From assembly GCA_012727545.1 (NCBI GenBank), contig JAAYHA010000319.1, positions 1-10,572 on the forward strand: a DNA stretch of 10,572 nt, written 5' to 3'. Made by a program: the position numbers and the translations under genes. Of this stretch, positions 1 to 6,652 are shown in pieces. Each line of letters opens with the position of its first letter. Position 1 is the stretch's first letter. Below the pieces are notes generated by a model, which saw only the letters and a list, made by a program, of their open reading frames with translations, ran no database searches and was not told the DNA's origin. The DNA is from Synergistaceae bacterium (GTDB lineage Bacteria > Synergistota > Synergistia > Synergistales > Synergistaceae).

Positions 1-3
1 CGC

Positions 4-1350
4 ATGTTTGGCACAGACGGTGTCAGGGACATTGCAAACAGGGGGATGATGACGCCTGAAATCGCGATGAAGCTGGGAAGGGCATTTACGCTTTTTCTTT
101 TGAAAAGGGGCAATTCTAAGCCTAAGATAGCTGTTGGCAGAGATACCCGCCATTCCGGACACATGATCGAATATGCGCTCTGTGCAGGAATAACGTCGGC
201 AGGAGGGGATGTTTACACGATCGGTGAGATCCCGACTCCCGGAGTAAGTTATTCCGTTGCAGCCGGTGATTTTGACGGAGGAGCCGTCATAAGTGCTTCA
301 CATAACCCGGCAGAGTATAACGGCATTAAATTTCTTGACGGAGATGGTTTCAAACTCTCTGACGATGAAGAACTGAAAATTGAATCTCTATTCGATTTAA
401 AAGAAGAAATTGAGAGGCCGGTCCATGGGAGCATTGGCAGGATCACTGAGGTCCCCGGCCTGACTGATGATTACCTGAGATTTCTTATTGGAATTATGAA
501 TAAGGTTGAAAAGAGAGAATATTCGATCGTGATCGATGCTGCTAACGGTGCCGCATCAGCGCTGGTAGAACCGCTTTTCAGGAACTGGAAGGGTAAGGTC
601 TCAATTTTCGCAAACGAACCAGATGGCTTAAATATTAATTTGGGCGTTGGGGTCACAAACATGGGTTTTCTGAGGGAAAAGACTCTTACTGAAAAGGCCG
701 ATATTGGAATCGCTTACGACGGCGACACGGACAGGATCCTTATGTGTGACGGAAAGGGCAGGGTTATCGACGGTGACATCATGCTCTGGGTGATAGGACG
801 CTGGCTTTCAACGAAGGGGACTCTGGGCTCCGGTGTTGTAGCTACCGTTATGAGCAACATGGTGCTTGAGGACCTACTCGGGAATGAAGGGATAAAGGTT
901 TTCAGGTGCGGTGTAGGTGACAGATATGTCCTTGACACTATGCGCAAGGAAAAAAGCCGGGTCGGCGGGGAACAGTCAGGGCACCTGATCGCCCTTGACT
1001 TTGCTAACACAGGAGATGGACTATGTTCAGGCCTTTTGTTTCTAAGGGCGATCTCTGACCTGGGTGAAGACATATCCACACTTTCTGACAGATTTGACAG
1101 ATACCCTCAGGTACTCAGAAATCTCAGAATTGAAAACAAAGATATAATTTTGGGCAGTTCCAGGCTTAAGAAGGCTGAAAAAACGGCTATGAATGAGCTT
1201 GAAGGGAAGGGTAGGATGCTACTGCGCCCATCTGGCACCGAACCTTTGATCAGAATATTTGTTGAGTCGAGGGACCGTGAACTCATGAACGCTACAGCTG
1301 ACATGCTTGAAAATACTATACTTGAAATAGCATCTACAGGGGGTAATTAA
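4..1350 (+). CDS. glmM: Phosphoglucosamine mutase GlmM (5' end probably just outside the window)
   Basis: Converts glucosamine-6-phosphate to glucosamine-1-phosphate in the cytoplasm, the step before GlmU in UDP-GlcNAc synthesis. Seen: the N-terminal FGTDGVR signature; the phosphoserine loop SASHNP with the catalytic serine at Ser99; the metal loop DGDTDR at 239-244; the sugar-specificity loop GGEQSGH at 321-327; and the phosphate-binding RPSGTEP at 408-414. These are the four active-site loops of the alpha-D-phosphohexomutase family in the right order, and GGEQSGH favours GlmM over phosphomannomutase. At 448 residues the length is normal. Most GlmM proteins have two to five residues before FGTDG. 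Here the phenylalanine is residue 2 and the preceding in-frame codon (1-3) is Arg, so the true start may lie upstream of the window. The DGDTDR loop has Thr where GlmM usually has Gly. The stop codon abuts galU, so the two are probably co-transcribed. Confidence 0.95.
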   Translation: MFGTDGVRDIANRGMMTPEIAMKLGRAFTLFLLKRGNSKPKIAVGRDTRHSGHMIEYALCAGITSAGGDVYTIGEIPTPGVSYSVAAGDFDGGAVISASHNPAEYNGIKFLDGDGFKLSDDEELKIESLFDLKEEIERPVHGSIGRITEVPGLTDDYLRFLIGIMNKVEKREYSIVIDAANGAASALVEPLFRNWKGKVSIFANEPDGLNINLGVGVTNMGFLREKTLTEKADIGIAYDGDTDRILMCDGKGRVIDGDIMLWVIGRWLSTKGTLGSGVVATVMSNMVLEDLLGNEGIKVFRCGVGDRYVLDTMRKEKSRVGGEQSGHLIALDFANTGDGLCSGLLFLRAISDLGEDISTLSDRFDRYPQVLRNLRIENKDIILGSSRLKKAEKTAMNELEGKGRMLLRPSGTEPLIRIFVESRDRELMNATADMLENTILEIASTGGN

Positions 1351-2232
1351 ATGACATTCCACCACATCAGAAAGGCGGTCTTTCCTGTTGCCGGACTTGG
1401 CACGAGGTTTCTGCCGGTAACTAAGGACATTCCTAAGGAGATGATGCCTCTTATTGACAGGCCCCTTATCCATCATGGAGTTGATGAAGCTGTTGCTTCA
1501 GGATGCAACGATATAATATTCGTTACAGGCACGGGAAAGGAAACTATATTCCAGTATTTCCAGCATTCACCGGAGCTTGAGGCTCATCTTACGGAAACAG
1601 GCAAAGAAGAACTGGCAGAACAATTGAGAAAGATACCTGAACTTGCCGACTTTCATTACACTCTTCAGGAGAAACCGCTTGGACTTGGCCATGCGGTACT
1701 TTGCGCAGAAGAATTCTGCAAAGATGATTACTTTGGGCTTTTGCTGCCTGATGATGTAATGCTAGCCGAACCAACAGTGCTTGCTCAGCTTGAATCAGTG
1801 AGAGAAAGATACAGCGGCTCAGTGCTCAGTCTGGAGGAAGTTGATAAAGATGATACTTCCAGATATGGCATAGTTGATGCAGAAGAGGTAGAGCCGGGGG
1901 TTTTCAGAGTCAAGGGGCTCGTAGAGAAGCCCGACCCGAAAGATGCCCCGTCAAACCTGGCAATAATGGGAAGATATGTGCTCTCACCCTCTGTTTTCAA
2001 GCATCTTAAGAGCATAAAGCGGGGAAGTGGGGGCGAATACCAGCTGACCGATGCTATCGCTTCAATGCTGGAGGAAGAGCCTGTTTACGCGCTTTTGTAC
2101 AAGGGAAGAAGGCTGGACTGCGGAGTGAGGGAAGGCTGGATAAAAGCAACCATTATAAAGGCACTTCAGTACCCGGATCTGAGGGAAATAGTAATTAACA
2201 CTATTGAAAAAGAATTGAACGTGAAGATATGA
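1351..2232 (+). CDS. galU: UTP--glucose-1-phosphate uridylyltransferase GalU
   Basis: Makes UDP-glucose and pyrophosphate from UTP and glucose-1-phosphate, feeding exopolysaccharide, glycolipid and galactose metabolism. Seen: the nucleotide-binding signature AGLGTRFLPVTKDIPKE at residues 14-30, PLIDRPLI shortly after, LGLGHAVLCAEE in the middle, an LPDD metal-site motif, and GLVEKP near residue 191, whose Lys193 matches the catalytic-region lysine of the family. At 293 residues the length is typical of bacterial GalU, and the motifs separate it from the related RmlA and GlmU enzymes. The ATG directly follows the glmM TAA with no spacer. An AGGGGG Shine-Dalgarno stretch lies inside the last codons of glmM, so translation of the two is likely coupled. 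A strong hairpin follows two bases after the stop. No anomaly was seen. Confidence 0.95.
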   Translation: MTFHHIRKAVFPVAGLGTRFLPVTKDIPKEMMPLIDRPLIHHGVDEAVASGCNDIIFVTGTGKETIFQYFQHSPELEAHLTETGKEELAEQLRKIPELADFHYTLQEKPLGLGHAVLCAEEFCKDDYFGLLLPDDVMLAEPTVLAQLESVRERYSGSVLSLEEVDKDDTSRYGIVDAEEVEPGVFRVKGLVEKPDPKDAPSNLAIMGRYVLSPSVFKHLKSIKRGSGGEYQLTDAIASMLEEEPVYALLYKGRRLDCGVREGWIKATIIKALQYPDLREIVINTIEKELNVKI

Positions 2233-2233
2233 A

Positions 2234-2264
2234 GAAGCAGGGCTCTCGCCCTGCTTCAATTTTA
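2234..2264 (+). terminator. Hairpin terminator between convergent genes
   Basis: A perfect 10-base-pair stem, GAAGCAGGGC at 2234-2243 and GCCCTGCTTC at 2248-2257, with a four-base loop, is followed by AATTTTA. It starts two bases after the galU stop and lies 30 bases past the stop of the opposing gene, so it may end transcription from both sides. The U-tract is short on the plus strand and poor on the minus strand. On the minus strand the loop reads GAGA, a stable GNRA tetraloop. Confidence 0.75.
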
Positions 2265-2287
2265 CTGTCCGGCCGTTTCTGAATATA

Positions 2288-3448
2288 TTAAATAGACGGC
2301 TCATCTGTGAACGGGAAATATATCCTAAGATGCGTCACATCTTTAAGCGCAAAGTCATTTCTCCCTGAGACTTCAGGAAATTTTTCCCATGGTCCTCCGT
2401 TTCTTCTTGCCAATATGAGAGATCTTCTTCCGTAGGTCGACCAAACGTCCCACAGCAGTTCCCCTTCTGATGGACCCGAAACAAGAACACCTTTGAAAAG
2501 AGGGAATGTACCACCCATCATTGCTTTTCCGTCAACAGGGCCAATTATCATCCACTGGGTCATGTCCCATGAACCCTGCATTTCTTTTGACAATAGTGCG
2601 TGGTCCCAGGGAATTATCTGGAATCCGCCGATCTTGCCCCTTTGCGAGGAACTGAAATCCATCACACCACAGTGATTTGCCCTGAGTGCGCCGGTTTTTT
2701 GGAACAACGTTCCTTCAAAACGGCCTGTTCCCGCAAGAGGCCTGATGACACGGCCTATGATGTGATATCCATCCTTGCTCCACTCCGTTACCCTTCCTCC
2801 CGGTCTGTTCTCGATCTCAGCCATGTATCCATGATCCAGTTTCTGAACAGTAATGATCAGAGTGTCTCCCTTTTTGGGGAGATCACTGGGCGATAACGCA
2901 TATCTCTCACCTGTATTGCCTTTTATTACTGAGACCTTTGATCCTACAGGAGGGGCCCACGCGCCAAAAATTCCGTTCCCGGCCGTTGAGGATATTACCA
3001 CGGATGCTCCGGGTCCTGCAGCGGGGGCAATAGTTTCGCGCGGAATGATACTGAGGGTCCTTCCTTTTTCTTTCTCGACAGAAACAAGCATGTGCACTGC
3101 GTTGACAGCAGATGCGCATACTTCCCCGGGAGTGCCCCATGCGCTTGCGCTGTAGCTTGGCCATCTGGTGGTCTGAGGTAAGGCGACTACCTGTCCGATA
3201 ACAGCAGTTGAACCGTCAGTAGAGCGTACGGTAACATCCTGTCCTGGTTCCATGGGGATCTTTATCTCGTAAAGGATGGAAGTTGTTGAGTCTGCACTGG
3301 ACTGAGAACAAAAAACAGTAGCAGACAGCAAAATTATCGTTACAAAAAGAAGTATGTTTGTGGTTTTTGATACGATATGCTGCAGAAGAGAGAACCGGTT
3401 ATCAATTGTAAATAGAGCTGTTATTTTTCGATGAAACAATCTGTGCAA
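2288..3448 (-). CDS. Exported protein of unknown function, overlapping the end of perR
   Basis: I do not recognise the family. The 386-residue frame has a hydrophobic stretch at residues 31-47 (NILLFVTIILLSATVFC), preceded by a lysine and followed by SQSSADS. This looks like a Sec signal peptide cleaved after SSA at about residue 52, so the product is probably periplasmic or surface-exposed. There is no convincing lipobox around Cys47. The mature part is rich in Gly, Ser, Trp and beta-type sequence, with no visible catalytic motif, repeat or further membrane segment. It has two cysteines (111 and 260) that could form a disulfide. The segment at about 228-320 is the most motif-like, with RANHCGVMDFS and GGFQIIPW. 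The start is uncertain: no ATG or GTG precedes the signal peptide in frame. The only candidates are TTG at 3448 and TTG at 3439, both inside perR and lacking a good Shine-Dalgarno site. Reinitiation after perR is plausible. Probably the second gene of a perR operon. Confidence 0.75.
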   Translation of the reverse strand: MHRLFHRKITALFTIDNRFSLLQHIVSKTTNILLFVTIILLSATVFCSQSSADSTTSILYEIKIPMEPGQDVTVRSTDGSTAVIGQVVALPQTTRWPSYSASAWGTPGEVCASAVNAVHMLVSVEKEKGRTLSIIPRETIAPAAGPGASVVISSTAGNGIFGAWAPPVGSKVSVIKGNTGERYALSPSDLPKKGDTLIITVQKLDHGYMAEIENRPGGRVTEWSKDGYHIIGRVIRPLAGTGRFEGTLFQKTGALRANHCGVMDFSSSQRGKIGGFQIIPWDHALLSKEMQGSWDMTQWMIIGPVDGKAMMGGTFPLFKGVLVSGPSEGELLWDVWSTYGRRSLILARRNGGPWEKFPEVSGRNDFALKDVTHLRIYFPFTDEPSI

Positions 3449-3849
3449 AGACCGTAGAGGAATACTTCTGCATTGTCGATCTGTGCAATGCTGTTCTGGG
3501 CTGTGCTGGCAGACTTAAAAAATCCCTCTTCGTCAATATCAAGGTCTACAAGCTTTCCGCATTTTCTGCAGAGGAAGTGACCGTGCGTCGATGTTGTAGG
3601 GTCAAAATATACCCTTTTGTCGTCGATGCTCAGTATCTTGATAAGACCCGCGTCCGCAAGAAGCTGTGCTGTGCTGTAAACAGTTGCGACAGACATTGTC
3701 GGGTAATCGACGGCTAGCTCTTTGTAGAGCGTGTCAGCTGACGGATGATCTGTCCTGCCTTCAAGCTGCTTCAGAATAGCGATCCTTTGAGCGGTAATTT
3801 TCGCCCCTCGTCCTCTTAGAATGTTTATGCCTTCACTTATTGTCCACAT
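3421..3849 (-). CDS. perR: Peroxide-responsive Fur-family repressor PerR
   Basis: A DNA-binding metalloregulator of the Fur family, 142 residues. The N-terminal winged helix contains the recognition segment MSVATVY at 52-58. The C-terminal part carries both structural-zinc pairs, CRKC (Cys94, Cys97) and CTDC (Cys135, Cys138). His35, Asp83, His89, His91 and Asp102 align with B. subtilis PerR His37, Asp85, His91, His93 and Asp104, each offset by two. In PerR these five bind Fe or Mn, and His37 and His91 are oxidised by peroxide. The Asp rather than Glu at position 83 also fits PerR. It should therefore be a repressor of peroxide defence and metal-homeostasis genes, active as a dimer. The ATG has a GGAGG site nine bases upstream. 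The gene lies divergent to tRNA-Gln and overlaps the unknown exported-protein gene downstream. Fur and Zur are less likely, given the complete PerR ligand set. Confidence 0.88.
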   Translation of the reverse strand: MWTISEGINILRGRGAKITAQRIAILKQLEGRTDHPSADTLYKELAVDYPTMSVATVYSTAQLLADAGLIKILSIDDKRVYFDPTTSTHGHFLCRKCGKLVDLDIDEEGFFKSASTAQNSIAQIDNAEVFLYGLCTDCFIEK

Positions 3850-3858
3850 AAATAGATA

Positions 3859-3863
3859 CCTCC
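3859..3863 (-). promoter_or_regulatory. Ribosome binding site of perR
   Basis: Read on the minus strand, GGAGG stands nine bases before the ATG at 3849 and supports that start for the 142-residue product. Confidence 0.8.
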
Positions 3864-3891
3864 GGTTTAAATAGAATCCGACTTAGGAGTC

Positions 3892-3920
3892 ATTATAAAT
3901 CATATAGAAATAATTGTATA
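3892..3920 (-). promoter_or_regulatory. Candidate perR promoter
   Basis: On the minus strand, TATACA (3920-3915) and a perfect TATAAT (3897-3892) are separated by 17 bases, giving a leader of about 35 bases before the perR ATG. A second candidate further upstream is an extended -10 element TGTTATAAT at 3950-3942, without a clear -35 box. The region is very AT-rich, so chance matches are possible. A Per-box-like sequence overlaps the proximal -10 element. Confidence 0.5.
3893..3907. promoter_or_regulatory. Weak Per-box-like operator candidate
   Basis: TTATAAATCATATAG matches 10 of the 14 defined positions of the Bacillus Per box TTATAATnATTATAA. The first six bases agree exactly, while the central part and the last base do not. 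It overlaps the -10 element of the proposed perR promoter, which is where an autoregulatory operator would be expected. In such AT-rich DNA this degree of match is not decisive. Confidence 0.3.
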
Positions 3921-3987
3921 TATTAAGAGGAAATTACTGAAATTATAACAGGTTCCTTAATGACAATAACATAGCCCCTCCATCTAC

Positions 3988-4017
3988 TTGCCTAATTTTC
4001 TATATACAGGCTATAAT
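3988..4017 (+). promoter_or_regulatory. Promoter of tRNA-Gln
   Basis: TTGCCT at 3988-3993 and a perfect TATAAT at 4012-4017 are separated by 18 bases. Transcription would start near 4024, about nine bases before the mature tRNA 5' end at 4033. This is a typical arrangement for a stable-RNA gene. Confidence 0.7.
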
Positions 4018-4032
4018 GTCCGTTGCACGTAA

Positions 4033-4106
4033 TGGGGTGTAGCCAAGAGGAAAGGCAGCGGACTTTGGATCCGCCACCGATGGTTCGAATCCATCCACCC
4101 CAGCCA
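4033..4106 (+). tRNA. tRNA-Gln (anticodon TTG)
   Basis: A complete 74-base cloverleaf. The acceptor stem is TGGGGTG (4033-4039) with CACCCCA (4096-4102), followed by discriminator G4103 and an encoded CCA (4104-4106). The D-stem is GCC/GGC. The anticodon stem GCGGA/TCCGC encloses loop CTTTGGA, with anticodon TTG at 4065-4067, which reads CAA and, by wobble, CAG glutamine codons. The T-stem GATGG/CCATC encloses TTCGAAT. The weak U1-A72 pair and G73 are known identity features of glutamine tRNA in E. coli. The 3' flank begins GTATTTTTTGACA, a T-run without a hairpin of its own, so transcription may continue into glmU. Confidence 0.97.
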
Positions 4107-4139
4107 GTATTTTTTGACAGGGTAGGCAATGACAGCGCC

Positions 4140-4169
4140 TTCTCAATGTTTTACTGTGTTTTATATAAA
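4140..4169 (+). promoter_or_regulatory. Possible glmU promoter
   Basis: TTCTCA at 4140-4145 is followed after 16 bases by TATATA (4162-4167), or after 18 bases by TATAAA (4164-4169). This would place a start near 4175, about 25 bases before the glmU ATG. The -35 box matches consensus at only four of six positions, so this is a tentative reading. Read-through from the tRNA-Gln promoter is the alternative source of glmU transcript. Confidence 0.35.
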
Positions 4170-4187
4170 TTCTAAGCTTTTCATGAA

Positions 4188-4192
4188 AGGAG
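4188..4192 (+). promoter_or_regulatory. Ribosome binding site deciding the glmU start
   Basis: AGGAG stands eight bases before the ATG at 4201. The in-frame ATGs at 4129 and 4183 have no comparable site, and the residues they would add do not look like a GlmU N-terminus. The start at 4201 is therefore preferred. Confidence 0.8.
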
Positions 4193-4200
4193 CCGGAGTC

Positions 4201-5598
4201 ATGCAGCATGAGCAGAAACGTTTCTGTGTATTGATATTGGCGGCAGGCAAAGGTACACGTATGCGCAGTAAGACGCCCAAAGTCCTTCACAAAATAATGG
4301 AAGAACCGCTTCTTTATTACCCCCTTTCAGAGTTAAGGTCCGCAGGTTTCAATGACATTTCTGTAATGGTCGGTTTTTCTGGTGAAACAGTTGAGGAATG
4401 GATAAAGAACGAGTTTCCCGGAATCAATGTTCTGTGGCAGAGGGAACAGCTCGGGACCGGACACGCTGCCAAGCTTGCCCAGGAATGGTGGAAGGATTAC
4501 GAAAACGTAGTCATCCTACCGGGTGATACTCCGTTGATAAAGGCTGATACCCTTAAGAAATTTATTAATGCACATGTGGAAAAAAATAACAGATGCAGCT
4601 TTCTTAGCTTTGACCTCACTGATCCGACCGGTTATGGCAGAGTAATCAGGGACGGCATGTCAGTAAGGATAGTGGAGCACAAGGACGCTACTCCTGACGA
4701 AAGGAAATGCCGTGAAGTCAACAGCGGGATGTATGTATTCAGCACAGAGGCTCTCTCTGCTGTCATAGATGATTTGAAGTGCATGAACAGCCAGAAGGAA
4801 TATTATCTTCCGGATGCAGTTGCTCTGATAGAAAAAAACGGCGGACGTACCGATGCAGTTAAAGCCTCCGATCCAACGGAGTTTCTTGGGATAAATGACC
4901 CAAATCAGCTGGCAGAGGCTGCTGCGGTAATGAAGAAAAGGATCCTTGATAAGTGGATGGGTTCCGGCGTAAGGTGCAATGACCCCCTTTCAATATGGAT
5001 AGGCCCGAGAGTATGCATTGGCGAGGATACCGAAATACAGCCAAACGTCCAGCTCTGGGGTGAAACATCGATAGGCAGCGGGTGCAGGATAGGAAGCTTT
5101 ACTGTACTCCAGGACTCCGTTCTTGAGGATAATGTGGAAATAATCGGATCGGTGAGGATCAAAAAGAGCAAGGTCGGTGAGAGTTCGATAGTCGGTCCCT
5201 TCGTTTTTATACGGGACGGGGCAGAACTGCATCAGAATGTTCACGTAGGAAGATTTGTCGAGATCAAAAAGAGCATTGTGAGGAAGGGTGCAAAGGTCCC
5301 TCATCTCTCATATGTGGGTGATGCTGACATTGGGGAACATACGAATATCGGAGCAGGTACCATAACCTGTAATTATGACGGAGAAAAAAAGAATTTTACA
5401 AAAATTGGCAACAATTGTTTTGTCGGCAGTGATACAATGTTTGTAGCGCCGGTCAACATTGGGGATAATGTCGTTACGGCGGCAGGTTCTGTGATAACAC
5501 AGGATATACCCGAAGGTGCTCTCGGTGTGGCAAGAGCAAAACAGAAAAATATTGAGGGCTGGAGTTCCCGCAGAAAGATCCATAAGGGAGGAAATTAA
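4201..5598 (+). CDS. glmU: Bifunctional UDP-GlcNAc pyrophosphorylase / glucosamine-1-phosphate acetyltransferase GlmU
   Basis: Catalyses the last two steps to UDP-GlcNAc: acetylation of glucosamine-1-phosphate by acetyl-CoA, then uridylyl transfer from UTP. With the start at 4201 the product has 465 residues, close to the usual size of about 456. The N-terminal uridylyltransferase domain opens with LAAGKGTRM at 13-21, followed by KTPKVLH, QLGTGHA and LPGDTPL. The C-terminal half is a left-handed beta-helix built from hexapeptide repeats. It contains FVEIKKS, PHLSYVGDADIG with the catalytic-type histidine at 368, and NIGAGTITCNYDG, the acetyltransferase signature. Both activities therefore look intact. 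An upstream in-frame ATG at 4129 would add 24 residues but lacks a ribosome binding site. One base separates the stop from prs, whose ribosome site lies inside the glmU 3' end. Together with glmM in this window it completes the route from glucosamine-6-phosphate to UDP-GlcNAc. Confidence 0.96.
   Translation: MQHEQKRFCVLILAAGKGTRMRSKTPKVLHKIMEEPLLYYPLSELRSAGFNDISVMVGFSGETVEEWIKNEFPGINVLWQREQLGTGHAAKLAQEWWKDYENVVILPGDTPLIKADTLKKFINAHVEKNNRCSFLSFDLTDPTGYGRVIRDGMSVRIVEHKDATPDERKCREVNSGMYVFSTEALSAVIDDLKCMNSQKEYYLPDAVALIEKNGGRTDAVKASDPTEFLGINDPNQLAEAAAVMKKRILDKWMGSGVRCNDPLSIWIGPRVCIGEDTEIQPNVQLWGETSIGSGCRIGSFTVLQDSVLEDNVEIIGSVRIKKSKVGESSIVGPFVFIRDGAELHQNVHVGRFVEIKKSIVRKGAKVPHLSYVGDADIGEHTNIGAGTITCNYDGEKKNFTKIGNNCFVGSDTMFVAPVNIGDNVVTAAGSVITQDIPEGALGVARAKQKNIEGWSSRRKIHKGGN
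5586..5591 (+). promoter_or_regulatory. Ribosome binding site deciding the prs start
   Basis: GGGAGG inside the last codons of glmU stands eight bases before the ATG at 5600. The same frame is open back to an ATG at 5516 deep inside glmU, but that start has no such site and would add 28 residues absent from the family. Confidence 0.85.
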
Positions 5599-5599
5599 C

Positions 5600-6571
5600 A
5601 TGTCTGCAGGTTTGAGGGAAGTCAAAATTTTTTCGGGGAGTGCTCATAAGCAGTTTGCTGAGAGCATATGCATGAATCTGGGTGTTCCCCTCTCTGCGTC
5701 TAAGCTGTTCAGGTTTTCTGACGGCGAGATAGGCGTTTCAATAGAAGAAAGTGTCAGAGGAGCCGACGTTTATGTAGTACAGCCTACTTGTGAACCCGCC
5801 AACGAGCATCTGATGGAACTCCTAATAATAGTGGATGCACTGAGAAGGGCATCGGTCTATCGCGTAAACCTTGTAATGCCATATTTCGGCTACGCCAGGC
5901 AGGACAGAAAGACACGCTCGAGAGAACCGATCACATCGAAATTGATAGCAAATCTTCTGGAAAAGGCCGGAGCTGACAGGGTCATTTCTGCAGACCTACA
6001 TGCAGGCCAGATTCAGGGTTTTTTTGATATCCCGGTCGATCACCTTACGGGAGTTCCTCTTCTTGCTTCTTATTTTCACAGGACGCTTAAAAAAGAGGTC
6101 GATCAGGGTTTGGTAACAGTTGTATCGCCAGATATAGGGGGAGTCGTGAGGGCAAGAAAATTTGCTGAACAGATCGGAAATGCGGAACTGGCGATCGTTG
6201 ACAAGAGACGCTCACACGAAGTGACAAATGTTTGCGAAGTTATGGAGATCATAGGAAACATAGAGGGCAGGACCGCTATCCTTGTCGATGACATAATCGA
6301 TACTGCCGGTACAATGGTAAAGGCAGCTGAAGCCCTCCGGGAAAGAGGCGCCAAGGATATTTACGCATGCGCGACGCACGGAGTCCTTTCCGGACCCGCA
6401 ATAGACAGACTCAAAGCATCTCTGATCAAGGAAGTCGTTGTAACTGACACGATACCGCTCAAGGATGAAAAGAAATTTGACAGACTTACCGTACTGCCAA
6501 TAGCACCTCTCTTTGCGGAAGCACTCAGAAGGATCCACTCTGAGCATTCGGTAAGTATACTTTTCCGTTAG
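5600..6571 (+). CDS. prs: Ribose-phosphate pyrophosphokinase (PRPP synthetase)
   Basis: Transfers pyrophosphate from ATP to ribose-5-phosphate to give PRPP, the precursor of purines, pyrimidines, histidine, tryptophan and NAD. The 323-residue product is the normal size for the class I bacterial enzyme. Visible motifs: VKIFSGSAH near the N-terminus; FSDGE; the ATP-binding region PYFGYARQDRK at 94-104; SADLHAGQIQGFF with His134 as the conserved active-site histidine; the flexible-loop region PDIGGVVRARKFA; and the PRPP-binding loop VDDIIDTAGT at 229-238. The class is hexameric and usually activated by phosphate and inhibited by ADP, but nothing here tests that. It lies one base after glmU and is almost certainly translated from the same mRNA. 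The 96 bases after it hold a hairpin and a possible promoter for rplY. Confidence 0.96.
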   Translation: MSAGLREVKIFSGSAHKQFAESICMNLGVPLSASKLFRFSDGEIGVSIEESVRGADVYVVQPTCEPANEHLMELLIIVDALRRASVYRVNLVMPYFGYARQDRKTRSREPITSKLIANLLEKAGADRVISADLHAGQIQGFFDIPVDHLTGVPLLASYFHRTLKKEVDQGLVTVVSPDIGGVVRARKFAEQIGNAELAIVDKRRSHEVTNVCEVMEIIGNIEGRTAILVDDIIDTAGTMVKAAEALRERGAKDIYACATHGVLSGPAIDRLKASLIKEVVVTDTIPLKDEKKFDRLTVLPIAPLFAEALRRIHSEHSVSILFR

Positions 6572-6591
6572 GATCTAAAGAAGGTATCTCT

Positions 6592-6608
6592 GCGACGGAT
6601 CCCGTCGT
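6592..6608 (+). other. Short hairpin between prs and rplY
   Basis: CGACGG (6593-6598) and CCGTCG (6602-6607) form a six-pair GC-rich stem around a three-base loop, extendable by a G-T pair. No T-run follows, so it is not a convincing intrinsic terminator. It may slow polymerase, protect mRNA ends or be incidental. Confidence 0.45.
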
Positions 6609-6635
6609 TGAAAGACATAGAGCAAAAAATATTAC
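6608..6635 (+). promoter_or_regulatory. Possible rplY promoter
   Basis: TTGAAA (6608-6613, five of six consensus bases) is followed after 16 bases by TATTAC (6630-6635, four of six). It would start transcription about 25 bases before the rplY ATG. It is a weak candidate; read-through from prs is equally possible. Confidence 0.35.
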
Positions 6636-6652
6636 CAAGCATATATTATCTG

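Noticed and set aside
2266..2301. A second inverted repeat, GCCGTTT with AGACGGC, beyond the galU hairpin
   Set aside because: Seven pairs including a wobble around a 15-base loop, with no T-run; it is much weaker than the adjacent hairpin and probably incidental.
2493..3155. Plus-strand frames of 60 to 100 residues opposite the exported-protein gene
   Set aside because: They overlap each other, lack ribosome sites and read as antisense shadows; the minus-strand frame is long and has a signal peptide.
3911..3925. TAATTGTATATATTA as a second Per box or Fur box
   Set aside because: Only 8 of 14 Per-box positions match and the dyad symmetry is poor, which is expected by chance in such AT-rich DNA.
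4114..4119. Perfect TTGACA after the tRNA as a promoter -35 box
   Set aside because: No -10-like hexamer occurs 15 to 19 bases downstream; the sequence there is GC-rich.
4129..4200. Upstream ATGs at 4129 and 4183 as glmU starts
   Set aside because: Neither has a ribosome binding site, the extra residues are not GlmU-like, and AGGAG is well placed for 4201.
5516..5599. N-terminal extension of prs from ATG 5516
   Set aside because: It overlaps the glmU C-terminal coding region in another frame; GGGAGG and family length point to 5600.
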